NCBI RefSeq assembly: GCF_019084075.1
Contig: NZ_JAHREN010000001.1
Span: 4,738,501 to 4,802,500 of the forward strand
Direction: 5' to 3'
Length of the DNA stretch: 64,000 nt
Source: Siccirubricoccus sp. G192
Lineage (GTDB): Bacteria; Pseudomonadota; Alphaproteobacteria; Acetobacterales; Acetobacteraceae
In this document: one piece after another, positions 27,557 through 37,128 of the stretch
Position numbering within the stretch: the stretch's first letter is position 1
Layout of the letters: each line of letters starts with the position of its first letter
Notes under the pieces: generated by a model
What the model was told of the DNA's origin: nothing
The model's input: only the letters and a program-made list of their open reading frames with translations
Database searches by the model: none
Program-made: the position numbers and the translations under genes

Positions 27557-28882
27557 ATGGCACGGCCGAACATCACCCATCCCGAGACGCTGGCGCTGCA
27601 TGGCGGCAGCTTCCGGGCCGACCCCTCAACCGGCTCGGTCGCGGTGCCGATCCACCAGACCACCTCCTTCCAGTTCCAGGATACCGGCCATGCCGCCCGG
27701 CTCTTCGGGCTGCAGGAGATGGGCAATATCTACAGCCGCATCATGAACCCCACCTGCGATGCGCTGGAGACCCGCGTCGCGGCGGTCGAGGGTGGCGTGG
27801 CGGCGCTGGCGGTGGCCTCCGGCCAGGCGGCGACCAGCTTCTGCGTGCTGAATCTCTGCGAGGCGGGGGACAATTTCGTCACCTCCACCGACCTCTATGG
27901 CGGCACCTGGAACCTCTTCGCGAATACGCTGAAGCAGCTCGGCATCGAGGCCCGCTTCGTCGATCCCGCGGATCCCGAGGGCTTCCGCCGCGCCACCGAT
28001 GCCCGCACCCGCTGCTACTATGCCGAGGTGCTGCCCAACCCGAAGCTCCAGGTCTTCCCGATCGGCGAAGTGGCGAGGATCGGCCGCGAGCTTGGCGTGC
28101 CGCTCATCATGGACAATACGGCGGCGCCGGTGATCTGCCGGCCGCTGGAGCATGGCGCCGCGGTGGTGATGCATTCCACCACCAAATTCATCGGCGGCCA
28201 TGGCACCAGCATCGGCGGCATCGTGGTGGATGGCGGCAATTTCGACTGGGCAGCCCATGGCGACCGGTTCCCGACGCTGAACAAGCCCGATCCCAGCTAC
28301 CACGGCGCGGTCTGGACCGAGGCGGCGAAGCCGCTCGGCCCCATCGCCTATATTCTGCGCATGCGCACCTGCGTGCTGCGCGACCTCGGCGCCGCCATGG
28401 CGCCCTTCAACGCCTTCATGTTCATCCAAGGGCTGGAGACCATGCCGCTGCGCATGGAGCGGCATTGCGAGAACGCGCTGCGCGTCGCCGCCTTCCTCTC
28501 GCAGCACCCGGCGGTGACGCAGGTGATCCACCCGAGCGTGCAGCAGGGCGAGGCGAAGCGCCGCGCCGATGCCTATCTCAAGGGCGGCTATGGCAGCCTG
28601 ATGGGCTTCGAGCTGGCAGGCGGCATGGAGGCCGGCAAGCGCTTCATCGACGCGCTGCAGATGTTCTACCATGTCGCCAATATCGGCGATGCGCGGTCGC
28701 TGGCGATCCATCCCGCCAGCACCACGCATAGCCAGCTCTCCGAGGCGGAGCAGGCGCAGACCGGGGTGACGCCGGGCTATGTGCGGCTCTCGATCGGCAT
28801 CGAGCATATCGACGACATCCTGGCCGATCTCGACCAGGCGCTGGGGGCGGCCACCGCGAACCAGGCGCAGGCCGCGCAATGA
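27557..28882 (+). CDS. metY: O-acetylhomoserine/O-succinylhomoserine sulfhydrylase family PLP enzyme
   Basis: 441 residues, Cys/Met metabolism PLP family, normal length for O-acetylhomoserine sulfhydrylase. Schiff-base Lys210 lies in VVMHSTTKFIGGHGT; NIYSRIMNPTCDALE, AVASGQAA and IMDNTAAPVICRP are characteristic. It makes homocysteine from acetylhomoserine and sulfide. ATG 27557 has GGAGAAGG upstream. Overlaps hemB by 4 nt. A cystathionine gamma-synthase activity cannot be excluded. Confidence 0.9.
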   Translation: MARPNITHPETLALHGGSFRADPSTGSVAVPIHQTTSFQFQDTGHAARLFGLQEMGNIYSRIMNPTCDALETRVAAVEGGVAALAVASGQAATSFCVLNLCEAGDNFVTSTDLYGGTWNLFANTLKQLGIEARFVDPADPEGFRRATDARTRCYYAEVLPNPKLQVFPIGEVARIGRELGVPLIMDNTAAPVICRPLEHGAAVVMHSTTKFIGGHGTSIGGIVVDGGNFDWAAHGDRFPTLNKPDPSYHGAVWTEAAKPLGPIAYILRMRTCVLRDLGAAMAPFNAFMFIQGLETMPLRMERHCENALRVAAFLSQHPAVTQVIHPSVQQGEAKRRADAYLKGGYGSLMGFELAGGMEAGKRFIDALQMFYHVANIGDARSLAIHPASTTHSQLSEAEQAQTGVTPGYVRLSIGIEHIDDILADLDQALGAATANQAQAAQ

Positions 28883-29883
28883 GCCGCGACCAGCCGCCGG
28901 GCGGCTTCCCGACCGTCCGGATGCGGCGTAACCGGCGGGACGCCTGGACCCGCCGGCTGGTCTCCGAGCACGCGCTCTCCGTGGACGACCTGATCTGGCC
29001 GATCTTCGTCATGGAGGGCGCGGGGCAGACCAGCGAGGTCGCCTCCATGCCCGGCGTCTCCCGCGTCACGCTCGACCGGCTGGCAGGGCATGTGGAGGCG
29101 GCGGCGAAGCTGGACATCCCGGCCATCGCCATCTTCCCGATGACGCCCCTGAACCTGAAGGATGCGGAGGGGACGGAGGCGCTGAACCCGGAGAACCTGA
29201 TCTGCCGCAGCGCCCGGCTGCTGAAGCGGGAATTCCCCGGGATCGGCCTGGTCGGCGACGTGGCGCTCGACCCCTATACCGACCATGGCCATGACGGAGT
29301 GATCCGCGGCGACTACGTGGCGAATGACGACAGCCTGGAGGTGCTGGTGCGCCAGGCGGTGATCCAGGCGGAGGCCGGGATCGACGTGATCGCGCCCTCC
29401 GACATGATGGATGGCCGCGTCGGGCGCATCCGCGTGGCGCTGGACGATGCCGGGCTGATCGACACCCGGATCATGTCCTATGCCGCCAAATACGCCTCGG
29501 CCTTCTATGGCCCCTTCCGCGATGCGGTGGGCTCGGGCAAGGCGCTGCGCGGCGACAAGAAGACCTACCAGATGGACCCGGCCAATACCGACGAGGCGCT
29601 GCGCGAGGTGGCGCTCGACCTCGCCGAGGGCGCCGACATGGTCATGGTGAAGCCGGGCATGCCCTATCTCGACATCGTCCGCCGCGTGAAGGAGCGCTTC
29701 GGCGTGCCGACCTTCGCCTATCAGGTGAGCGGCGAGTATTCGATGATCATGGCCGCGGTGCGGAATGGCTGGCTGGAGCATGAGCGGGCGATGATGGAAA
29801 GCCTGCTCGCCTTCAAGCGCGCCGGGGCGAATGGGGTGCTGACCTATTTCGCGCTGGATGCCGCACGGCTGCTCCGCGCATGA
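28879..29883 (+). CDS. hemB: Delta-aminolevulinic acid dehydratase (porphobilinogen synthase)
   Basis: 334 residues; condenses two ALA into porphobilinogen. Schiff-base lysines Lys204 (MSYAAKYASAFYGPFRD) and Lys258 (MVMVKPGMPY) are present. The usual Zn cysteine site is replaced by ALDPYTDHGHDG, the Mg-type seen in alphaproteobacteria. Embedded in a run with 4-nt overlaps to both neighbours, implying co-translation. Confidence 0.97.
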   Translation: MSRDQPPGGFPTVRMRRNRRDAWTRRLVSEHALSVDDLIWPIFVMEGAGQTSEVASMPGVSRVTLDRLAGHVEAAAKLDIPAIAIFPMTPLNLKDAEGTEALNPENLICRSARLLKREFPGIGLVGDVALDPYTDHGHDGVIRGDYVANDDSLEVLVRQAVIQAEAGIDVIAPSDMMDGRVGRIRVALDDAGLIDTRIMSYAAKYASAFYGPFRDAVGSGKALRGDKKTYQMDPANTDEALREVALDLAEGADMVMVKPGMPYLDIVRRVKERFGVPTFAYQVSGEYSMIMAAVRNGWLEHERAMMESLLAFKRAGANGVLTYFALDAARLLRA

Positions 29884-30356
29884 GCGGGGCGGATGCCACG
29901 CCGATGCGCCGCGCCATCGCGCTTGCGGTCGAGGCGCGCGCCCGCGGCGACGGCGCCTTCGGCGCGGTGCTGCTGGCCCCGGATGGCAGCGCCCTCGCCG
30001 AGGCCGGCAACGCCGCCATCACCACCGGCGACCCCACCGCCCATGCCGAGATGGCGGCGATCCGCGTGGCGGCGGCGCAGCATGGCCCTGGCAGGCTGGC
30101 CGGCGCCACGCTCTACGCCTCGACCGAGCCCTGCCCGATGTGCGCCGCTGCGGCCTATCTCGCCGGTATCGGGCGGGTGGTCTTCGGCCTGCGCGCGGGC
30201 GACCTGGCCCGCGCCCGCGGCGGCCCCCTGAACTGGCAGCCGCTGCAATTGCCGGCCGCCGAGGTGGCGGCGCGGGGCCGCCGGCCCATGCGCGTGGAGG
30301 GGCCCTTCCTCGAAACCGAGGCGGCGGTGCCGCACCGGGGCCTCGGCGGCGCTTGA
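29880..30356 (+). CDS. Nucleoside deaminase (cytidine/guanine deaminase-like)
   Basis: 158 residues of the CDA fold. Zinc ligands His55, Cys85 and Cys88 with general acid Glu57 are visible (TAHAEMAAIR, STEPCPMCAAA). It resembles guanine deaminase/CMP-dCMP deaminase-type enzymes more than TadA. Overlaps hemB by 4 nt. Confidence 0.85.
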   Translation: MSGADATPMRRAIALAVEARARGDGAFGAVLLAPDGSALAEAGNAAITTGDPTAHAEMAAIRVAAAQHGPGRLAGATLYASTEPCPMCAAAAYLAGIGRVVFGLRAGDLARARGGPLNWQPLQLPAAEVAARGRRPMRVEGPFLETEAAVPHRGLGGA

Positions 30357-30406
30357 CCGGAGGCGCCCGCCGCGTGCCTGATCCCGGAAAGGCGGGAGGA
30401 AGGGCG

Positions 30407-31203
30407 ATGGCGGCGGATTGGCTCGGGCTTGCGGGCAAGGTTGCGGTCGTCACCGGCGCGGCGGGGGGGGCATGGGGCGGGCGATCGCGCTCTCCTTCAC
30501 CGCCGCCGGCGCCGATGTGGCGCTGCTCGACCGGGATGGCGAGGGCTGCACGGCGCTGGCCGCGCAGATCAACGGCGCCGGCGGCCGCGCCGCCGCCTTC
30601 GCCTGCGACACCACCGATGAGGCTGGCGTCGCCGCCACGGCCGCGGCGGTGGCGCGCGATCTCGGCCCGGCGGATATCCTGGTGAACAATGCCGGCGTGC
30701 TGCGGCCCGGGCCGCTGGCGACCCTCGGCATCGCGGAGTGGAACGCGCTGCTGGCGGTGAACCTCACCGGCTACCTGATCTGCGCCCAGGCTTTCGGGCC
30801 GGGCATGATGCAGCGGGGCAGCGGCGCGCTGGTGCATATCGCCTCCATCGCCGCCTCCAACCCGCAGCCGCGCAGCGGCGCCTATAGCCCGAGCAAGGCG
30901 GCGGTGGCCATGCTGTCGCGGCAATTGGCGCTGGAATGGGGGCCGCAGGGCATCCGCAGCAATATCGTCAGCCCCGGCCTGATCCGCACGCCGATGTCCG
31001 AGAGCTTCTACCAGGCGCCCGGCATCAAGGAACGGCGGGAGGCGATGCTGCCCAGCCGCCGCATCGGCACGCCGCAGGACATCGCCGATGCGGTGCTGTT
31101 CCTCGCCAGCCCGCGCGCCGGCTATGTGAACGGCGCCGAGATCCTGGCGGATGGCGGGCTTTCCACGGTGGTGATGGAGCAGACGCCGCGGCCGGGCTTC
31201 TAG
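30407..31203 (+). pseudogene. Short-chain dehydrogenase/reductase, frameshifted as read
   Basis: Classical SDR, NAD(P)H-dependent. Starts MAADWLGLAGKVAVVTGAA at 30407 (GGGAGGAAGGG upstream). A G8 run (30473-30480) shifts the frame; two bases fewer gives TGAAGGMGRAIALSF, the exact TGxxxGxG cofactor motif. The rest is intact: ILVNNAGVL, active-site Ser, Tyr and Lys in IASIAASNPQ and AYSPSKAAVAML, and the C-terminal VNGAEILADGGLST. Repaired ~264 residues. Overlaps ubiX end-to-end by 4 nt. Substrate unknown. Confidence 0.85.
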
Positions 31204-31799
31204 ACCGGGGCCTTGCGGCCCGGCATCCCGCCCCAGCGCTGCACCGTGCCGAGGTCGATGTCGAAGAGATCCAGCACCCGGCCGAGCGTATGGTCCACCA
31301 TCTCGGCGATCGAGGCCGGCCTGGCATAGAAGGCCGGCACCGGCGGGTAGAGGATGGCGCCCGCCTCCGTCACCGCCGCCATGCTGCGGATATGGCCGAG
31401 ATGCAGCGGCGTCTCCCGCAGCATCAGCACCAGGCGCCGCCGCTCCTTCAGCACCACATCGGCGGAGCGCGAGAGCAGGTTGGGGGTGACGCCCGTGGCG
31501 ATCTCCGACATCGTCTTGATGGAACAGGGCGCCACCACCATGCCCAGCGTGCGGAAGGAGCCGGAGGAGCAGGCGGCGCCGAGATCGGCATGGCCATGCA
31601 CCACATCGGCCAACGCCTCCACCGCCGCCGGCTTCAGCCCGGTCTCATGCGCGAGCGTCAGGCGCGCGGTCTGCGACAGGATGAGATGCGTCTCGACCGA
31701 CGTCGGCCGCAGCAATTCCAGCAGCCGCACGCCGTAGATGGCGCCGGAGGCACCGCTGATGCCGATGATGAGGCGCGCCGGCGTGGCGGCATTGGGCAT
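31200..31799 (-). CDS. ubiX: Flavin prenyltransferase UbiX
   Basis: 199 residues. Makes prenylated FMN, cofactor of UbiD decarboxylases used in ubiquinone synthesis. N-terminal LIIGISGASGAIYGVRLLELL and the central VVAPCSIKTMSEIATGVTPNLLSRSADVVLKERR, RETPLH, and MAAVTEAGAILYPPVPAFY are diagnostic. Long upstream extension of the frame is not conserved; start ATG 31799 chosen. Convergent with the SDR gene. Confidence 0.94.
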   Translation of the reverse strand: MPNAATPARLIIGISGASGAIYGVRLLELLRPTSVETHLILSQTARLTLAHETGLKPAAVEALADVVHGHADLGAACSSGSFRTLGMVVAPCSIKTMSEIATGVTPNLLSRSADVVLKERRRLVLMLRETPLHLGHIRSMAAVTEAGAILYPPVPAFYARPASIAEMVDHTLGRVLDLFDIDLGTVQRWGGMPGRKAPV

Positions 31800-31910
31800 G
31801 GTCGGTCCCTGGCGGCTGGCGGCCAGTGTGCCGGCAGGACCGCGGGAAGCCAAGCGGTGGCGGGATTTTGCCTTGCCCGGCGCCGGCCGGGGCTGGTCTG
31901 CTGCGCCGAT

Positions 31911-32819
31911 ATGAGATCCCGCACCCTGCCCTTCCCCGTCGGGGCCACCAGGCGGCGCCGGCTGCTGGCCGCCGCGCTGCTGCTGCCGGGCCTGGCGCGG
32001 GCGCAGGAGCCGCCCGTGCTGCGCGTCGGCTCCAAGAACTTCACCGAGCAGTTGGTGGTGGGGGAGCTCTACGCCCAGGCGCTGGAGGCGGCGGGCGCCC
32101 GGGTGGAACGGCAACTCAATCTCGGCGGCACGCTGATCGCGCAGCAGGCCCTGCTGGCCGGGCAGATCGACCTTTATCCCGAATATACTGGCACCGGCCT
32201 CGGCGTCGTCCTGCGCGCCTCCACGGAGGGCAGCGCGGCGGAGGTCTACCGGCGGGTGCGCGAGGGGTATGAGCGCGAATTCGGCCTTACCTGGCTGGCG
32301 CCCTCCGGCATCGACAATGGCAATGCGCTGCTGGTCCTGCCGGAGACGGCGCGGCGATACGGGCTGGCGACGCTCTCGGACCTCGCCCGCGCCGCGCCGC
32401 AACTGACGCTGGCCGCCGGCAATGAATTCGCCGGCCGGGCGGATGGGTTGCCGGGGCTGGTCCGCGTCTATGGCATCCATTTCCGCCGCTTCCGGCAATT
32501 CGCCGCGCTCGGCCTGCGCTACGCGGCGCTGCGGCATGGCCAGGCGGATGTGGTGAATGCCTATGCCACGGATTGGCAGATCGCCACCGGCGGCTTCGTG
32601 GTGCTGCGGGATGACCGGGGCCTCTGGCCGCCCTATCAGCTCGCCCCGGTGGTGCGGCCGGAGGCGATGCAGCGCTTCCCACCGCTGGAGGCCGTGCTGG
32701 CGGCGGTGAATGCGCGGCTCGACAACCCGGTGATGCAGGAACTGAACCGCCAGGTGGATCAGGATGGCGACGAGCCGCGCGAGGTGGCGGCGCGCTTCCT
32801 GGCCCAGCCCCGGCCATGA
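31911..32819 (+). CDS. Osmoprotectant (glycine betaine/choline) ABC transporter, substrate-binding protein
   Basis: 302 residues of the OpuAC/OsmX QAT family. An N-terminal basic/hydrophobic leader (RRRRLLAAALLLPGLARAQ) exports it to the periplasm; the mature start VLRVGSKNFTEQLVVGELY and DLYPEYTGTGLGV are hallmark sequences. First gene of a four-gene ABC operon (4-nt overlap to permease 1). Binds quaternary ammonium or choline-like compounds; ligand not resolved. Confidence 0.9.
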   Translation: MRSRTLPFPVGATRRRRLLAAALLLPGLARAQEPPVLRVGSKNFTEQLVVGELYAQALEAAGARVERQLNLGGTLIAQQALLAGQIDLYPEYTGTGLGVVLRASTEGSAAEVYRRVREGYEREFGLTWLAPSGIDNGNALLVLPETARRYGLATLSDLARAAPQLTLAAGNEFAGRADGLPGLVRVYGIHFRRFRQFAALGLRYAALRHGQADVVNAYATDWQIATGGFVVLRDDRGLWPPYQLAPVVRPEAMQRFPPLEAVLAAVNARLDNPVMQELNRQVDQDGDEPREVAARFLAQPRP

Positions 32820-33433
32820 GATGGACCACCCGCAACCTGGATGTGGTCGGCCAGGCGCTGCTCCAGCATATCGGCCTGGTCGCGGCCGCCATGCTGATCG
32901 CGCTGGCCATCGCCCTGCCGCTCGGCGTGCTGGCGGCGCGCTGCGGGGCGCTGCGCGGGGTGGCGCTGGGCACGGCCTCGGTGCTCTACAGCATCCCGAC
33001 CCTGGCGCTGTTTGCCCTGCTGGTGCCGGTGCTGGGCCTGGGCTTCACCCCGGCCCTGCTGGCGCTCGTCACCTATGCCGTGCCGATCCTGCTGCGCGCG
33101 CTCGTCACCGGCCTGCGGACCGTGCCGGCGGAGGTGCTGGAGGCCGCGGATGGCATGGGGCTGACGCGGCGGCAGCGGCTGTTCCGGGTGGAATTGCCGC
33201 TCGCCCTGCCGGCGCTGATCGGCGGCTTGCGGGTGGCTGGCGTGACGCTGGTCTCGGCCGCGACGGTCGGCGCCTATATCAATGCGGGCGGGCTCGGCAC
33301 GCTGATCCTGACCGGGCTCGACCAGGGCCATACCGAGAAGATCCTGGTCGGCGCCGGGCTCACCTGCCTGCTGGCCCTGGCGCTGGACCAGGCGCTCCGC
33401 GCCGCGCAGCGCCGCCTGCCGGAGGCCGCCTGA
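32816..33433 (+). CDS. Osmoprotectant ABC transporter permease (1)
   Basis: 205 residues with about five to six transmembrane helices and the BPD_transp_1 EAA loop EVLEAADGMGLTRRQRLFRVELPLALPALIGG. Short, as in OpuBB/OsmW-type permeases. Starts 4 nt inside the SBP stop and shares TGATG with the next gene, showing translational coupling. Inner membrane. Confidence 0.9.
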   Translation: MRWTTRNLDVVGQALLQHIGLVAAAMLIALAIALPLGVLAARCGALRGVALGTASVLYSIPTLALFALLVPVLGLGFTPALLALVTYAVPILLRALVTGLRTVPAEVLEAADGMGLTRRQRLFRVELPLALPALIGGLRVAGVTLVSAATVGAYINAGGLGTLILTGLDQGHTEKILVGAGLTCLLALALDQALRAAQRRLPEAA

Positions 33434-34080
33434 TGGGCGCGCTGGCGGAGGGGCTTTCCTGGCTGCGCGCCAATCCTGGCATCTTCCTCGGCGCCTTGGG
33501 CGAGCATCTGCTGCTGTCCCTCACGGGGCTGGCGATCGGCATCGCCCTGGCCCTGCCGCTCGGCCTGCTGGTGGCGCGGCGCGCCCGGCTGGCGGAGGCG
33601 GCCATCGCCGCCGCCGGGCTGCTGCGTACCCTGCCGAGCCTGGCGGTGCTGGCGGCGCTGCTGCCGCTGCTCGGCGTCGGCTTCACGCCCTCGGTGGTGG
33701 CGCTGGCCCTGGTGGCACTGCCGCCGGTGCTGGTGAATGCCGTCATCGGGCTGCGCGGCGTGGACAGCCAGGCGCTGGAGGCCGCGACGGGCCTCGGCAT
33801 GACGGCGCGGCAAAGGCTGCTGCGGGTGGAGCTGCCGCTGGCGGCGCCGCTGATCTTCGCTGGCCTCCGCATTGCCGCGGTGCAGGTGGTCTCGGGCGCG
33901 GCGCTCGCCACCTTCATCGGCGGCGGCGGGCTCGGGGATCTGGTGACGCAGGGCATGGCGCTGCTGGAGACCGGGCGGCTGCTGGTCGGCGGCATCGCCA
34001 TCGCGGCCCTGGCGCTCGGCATGGAATACGGCTTCGGCCGGCTGGAACGCGCCAGCGCCCGATGGAGCGGCACCGCATGA
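33433..34080 (+). CDS. Osmoprotectant ABC transporter permease (2)
   Basis: 215 residues, polytopic, with EAA loop QALEAATGLGMTARQRLLRVELPLAAPL. Paralogous to the preceding permease, giving the heterodimeric channel of this system. Its start ATG overlaps the preceding stop (TGATG) and its stop overlaps the ATPase start (ATGA). Confidence 0.9.
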   Translation: MGALAEGLSWLRANPGIFLGALGEHLLLSLTGLAIGIALALPLGLLVARRARLAEAAIAAAGLLRTLPSLAVLAALLPLLGVGFTPSVVALALVALPPVLVNAVIGLRGVDSQALEAATGLGMTARQRLLRVELPLAAPLIFAGLRIAAVQVVSGAALATFIGGGGLGDLVTQGMALLETGRLLVGGIAIAALALGMEYGFGRLERASARWSGTA

Positions 34081-35027
34081 TCGAGCTGTGCGACCTCTCG
34101 AAGCACTGGCCCGGCGCCCCGGCGCCCGCGGTGGCGGGGCTGACGCTGACCGTGCCGGAAGGGACGAGTTGCGCGCTGATCGGCCCCTCCGGCTGCGGCA
34201 AGACCACCACCTTGCGCATGGTGAACCGGCTGGTGGCGCCCTCCGGCGGCAGCATCCGCATCGGCGGGCAGGATGCGCTGCGGGCCGATCCGGTCACGCT
34301 GCGGCGCGGCATCGGCTATGTCATCCAGAATGTCGGGCTGTTTCCGCACCGGGACGTGGCGGCGAATATCGCCACCGTGCCGCGCCTGCTCGGCTGGGAC
34401 CGCGCCCGCATCGCCGCGCGGGTGGAGGCGGTGCTGGCGCTGGTCGGCCTCGACCCCGCGCGCTTCGCCCACCGCCTGCCGCGCCAACTTTCGGGCGGCG
34501 AGCGCCAGCGCGTCGGCGTGGCGCGGGCCCTGGCCGCCGACCCGCCGGTGCTGTTGATGGATGAGCCCTTCGGCGCCGTCGATCCCGTGCTGCGCGGCCG
34601 CCTGCAGGAGGAGGTGCTGCGGCTGCTGAAGCAGCTCCGCAAGACCGTGCTGATCGTGACGCATGACGTGGAGGAGGCGATCCGGCTTGGCGATGCCGTC
34701 GCCATCCTGCGCGCCGGTCGCCTGGTGCAGCACGCCGCCCCGGCGGAATTGCTGGCGCACCCGGCGGACGGCTTCGTGGCGGGATTCCTCGGCCAGGACC
34801 GGGCGCTGAAACGCCTGGCGCTCTTCACCATCGCCGAGGCGCCGCGCCGCGCCGAACCCGTGCCGGGCGAGCCCCTGGCCGCCACCGCCACCCTGCACCA
34901 GGCCCTGGCCGAGATGCTGGCGCGCGGCACCAGGGCGGTGCCGGTGGTGGGCGGCGGCTCGCTGGCCCTCGACGACCTGCCCGGCTTCGCGGCACCATCC
35001 CCCGGAACCGAGGCAAGGAGCCCGTGA
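34077..35027 (+). CDS. Osmoprotectant ABC transporter ATP-binding protein
   Basis: 316 residues. Walker A GPSGCGKTT, signature LSGGERQRVGVARAL, Walker B LLMDEPFGAVD and the H-loop THDVEEA are intact. After the ATPase core a C-terminal regulatory tail (ATLHQALAEMLARGTRAVPVV) resembles half of a CBS domain, as in OpuAA. Start ATG 34077 makes the ATGA overlap with the permease; ATG 34062 is an alternative. Confidence 0.92.
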   Translation: MIELCDLSKHWPGAPAPAVAGLTLTVPEGTSCALIGPSGCGKTTTLRMVNRLVAPSGGSIRIGGQDALRADPVTLRRGIGYVIQNVGLFPHRDVAANIATVPRLLGWDRARIAARVEAVLALVGLDPARFAHRLPRQLSGGERQRVGVARALAADPPVLLMDEPFGAVDPVLRGRLQEEVLRLLKQLRKTVLIVTHDVEEAIRLGDAVAILRAGRLVQHAAPAELLAHPADGFVAGFLGQDRALKRLALFTIAEAPRRAEPVPGEPLAATATLHQALAEMLARGTRAVPVVGGGSLALDDLPGFAAPSPGTEARSP

Positions 35028-35518
35028 TGCAGACCCTGCTGCCCCTTGGCGAGAAGGCCGGCGCGTTGCTGAAGGCGCGCGGCGAGAGCATCGCGGTGGC
35101 GGAATCCTCGGCCGCCGGGCTGATCTCCGCCGCGCTGCTCGCGGTGCCGGGTGCCTCGGCCTATTTCCGCGGCGGCGCCGTGGTCTATACGCGGGAGGCG
35201 CGCAGCATCCTGCTGGATATCCCGCAGGCGGCGCTGGGCGATGTGCCGCCCTCCTCCGAACCCTATGCGGCGCTGCTGGCGCGCGGCGCGCGGGAGCGGC
35301 TGGGCACGGTCTGGGGCCTGGGCGAGACCGGCGCCACCGGCCCCACCGGCAACCGCTACGGCCATGCCGCCGGCCATGCCTGCCTCGCGGTCTCCGGCCC
35401 GGTGGAGCGCGCCATCACGCTGGAGACCGGCAGCCCGGACCGGATCGGCAATATGCGCGAATTCGCTGCCGCCAGCCTGCGCCTGCTGATCGAGGCCCTG
35501 GAGGCAGCGCCGCGCTGA
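35027..35518 (+). CDS. CinA-family nicotinamide-nucleotide amidase domain protein
   Basis: 163 residues, a stand-alone CinA C-terminal (PncC) domain: SIAVAESSAAGLISAALLAVPGAS with the catalytic Ser region and GETGATGPTGNRYGHAAGH. PncC deamidates NMN in NAD recycling. ATG 35027 sits 6 nt after AAGGAG; GTG 35024 is an alternative overlapping the ATPase stop. The canonical AESCTGG is changed to AESSAAG, so activity is not certain. Confidence 0.8.
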   Translation: MQTLLPLGEKAGALLKARGESIAVAESSAAGLISAALLAVPGASAYFRGGAVVYTREARSILLDIPQAALGDVPPSSEPYAALLARGARERLGTVWGLGETGATGPTGNRYGHAAGHACLAVSGPVERAITLETGSPDRIGNMREFAAASLRLLIEALEAAPR

Positions 35519-35623
35519 TCCTGCGGCCGAGGCGGCAAGGCGCGGGAGCGGATCGCGCCCGCCCCAGCGCATGGTCCGTCCCTTTCGCCCCCCTCCTCCG
35601 CAGGGCAGGGGCGGCGGGCCTGC

Positions 35624-36472
35624 TCATGAGGCATTGCTGCGGGCAACATGGCGCAGGCCCTCGACGGCGATCCGGATCAGCTCCGCATCGCCGGTCTCGG
35701 CATAGACGACATGGGTTGGGTACAGGAACTCCGGCGCATCCTTCACCAGTTCCAGCCTGCCGCTCTCCAGATGCGGCTGGACTGTCCCGTGGCGGAAGTA
35801 TCCCGTCCCGCCCGCCTGGAGGATGTAGCCCAGGCCCAGCGGACCGAGGCTGACAAAGAGGCCCGGATCGGCTCTTCCGGGCAGGCCGATACCGTGCTGG
35901 AGCGCGAAAGTCGGGCCCCAGTCCACCTGGACGTAGTCGGCGCTGGCACCGTCGGCCCCGGGCGGCGTGGCCACCATCACGAGCCTCTCCTCGGCAAGGA
36001 GCTCGACCTTGAGCCCGGGCCTGTAGCGCGGCTCGTAGACGACGGCGATGTCGAGGATTCCCTGGGCGACCTGGTCCAGCAGATCCTCCGGCAGCCCGAC
36101 CAGGGCACGCAGCGCCACATCGGCCGCCGAGGCGCGCATCCACAGCAGCCAGCGGAGGAGAAGCGGGTCCCACAGGCTGAGCTCGCCCCCGATCGCCAGC
36201 ACGGCCCGCCGGCCGGCCGGCACGGCGACCTGGTGGCGGGCACGCTCCCAGAGTTGCACCAGCGCCGGCGCGTGGCGGAAGAACTGTTCGCCGGCGGGCG
36301 TCAGCGACGCCCCGGCCTTGCTGCGGACGAAGACCGGCCGCCGGAGCTGCTCCTCCAGCACCCGGACGCGGGCACTGACGGTGGTCTGGCTGACATTCAG
36401 GAGTTCCGCGGCACGCACGAAGCTGCCGGCAGCGACGATGGCGAGGAAGGTTCGGGCGAGTTCGATGTCCAT
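35624..36472 (-). CDS. LysR-family transcriptional regulator
   Basis: 282 residues. Winged HTH at 1-60 (ELARTFLAIVAAGSFVRAAELLNVSQTTVSARVRVLEEQLRRPVFVR) followed by a periplasmic-binding-like effector domain (from ~90). Good RBS GGAGGAGCC before ATG 36472. Not divergent with an obvious target: the 656-nt upstream region has no gene, so its regulon cannot be read from context. Confidence 0.9.
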   Translation of the reverse strand: MDIELARTFLAIVAAGSFVRAAELLNVSQTTVSARVRVLEEQLRRPVFVRSKAGASLTPAGEQFFRHAPALVQLWERARHQVAVPAGRRAVLAIGGELSLWDPLLLRWLLWMRASAADVALRALVGLPEDLLDQVAQGILDIAVVYEPRYRPGLKVELLAEERLVMVATPPGADGASADYVQVDWGPTFALQHGIGLPGRADPGLFVSLGPLGLGYILQAGGTGYFRHGTVQPHLESGRLELVKDAPEFLYPTHVVYAETGDAELIRIAVEGLRHVARSNAS

Positions 36473-37128
36473 CTTGGCTCCTCCCTGATCCTGCAGGAAT
36501 TACGCAGTCAACACCCAAACAATCTCGTTTGTCTGCGCTATCTGGGTGTGCCAGCCTCGATCCGAAGCCTTCCCTGCCGCCCGGGGCGGATGCCGAGGCG
36601 GCAGGCCACCGGAAGGCTGCGCCCTTGCGGAGGTGGGTGCGGACATGTCCGTGCAGACCGGCTTGCGGGATTTCGGGATCGGCCTGGCAGCGAGGCCCGT
36701 ACTCGGCGTGCAGAGGCCAGGGAAGGCCGCCCCCTCGGGGGCGTATCCGGTGAGCGGAACCTCGGAGGATGGGTGGCCGTCATGCGCCGTGCATGGGCCC
36801 GATCCCGCCTGTCCCGGCTACCGCAGCCAGGATGAGGGGCCTGGCGGGGCCGCGGCCCTGGTAACACCCCACAGTCGCTGTAACCTGTTGTTTGTAGGGG
36901 AGATTCACGCCTCCGGGCGGTTCCGCCCTGCGGCGATCTGCTCCAGCGTCGGCCAGGCTGCCGCACGGCACGCGACACGGCCTGAAAGCCAAGGCCGCGG
37001 CATCATTGAAAGGCGGTCCGACGGATGAAGACGACAACCGGTTCCGGGCCACCAAGCCCCGGCACGGCCCGCCACGCCGAACCCCATGCCCCCTTCAATT
37101 CCTGAACTCTTTCAATCCCGGTGCCACA
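36473..37128. other. Long non-coding stretch, 656 nt
   Basis: Both strands carry only Arg/Pro-rich shadow frames. It starts with the LysR promoter region (inverted repeat CAAAC-N6-GTTTG at 36516-36531), and ends before the NTF2-like gene. A motif GTAACCTGTTGTTTG at 36880-36894 partly recurs at 39894-39908. A decayed gene is possible but I see no convincing remnant. Confidence 0.45.
36516..36531. promoter_or_regulatory. Inverted repeat upstream of LysR gene
   Basis: CAAAC-AATCTC-GTTTG, perfect 5-bp arms, 44-59 nt before the regulator start, in AT-rich DNA. Position and size fit an autoregulatory LysR site, though the T-N11-A pattern is not exact. Confidence 0.35.

Noticed and set aside
30936..31911. 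Extended open frame running into the osmoprotectant SBP from upstream
   Set aside because: The upstream part is antisense to ubiX and within the SDR gene; the signal peptide places the start at 31911.
36538..36978. 146-residue minus-strand frame in the empty region
   Set aside because: Extremely Arg/Pro-rich, no RBS, no hydrophobic core; typical of spurious frames in GC-rich DNA.
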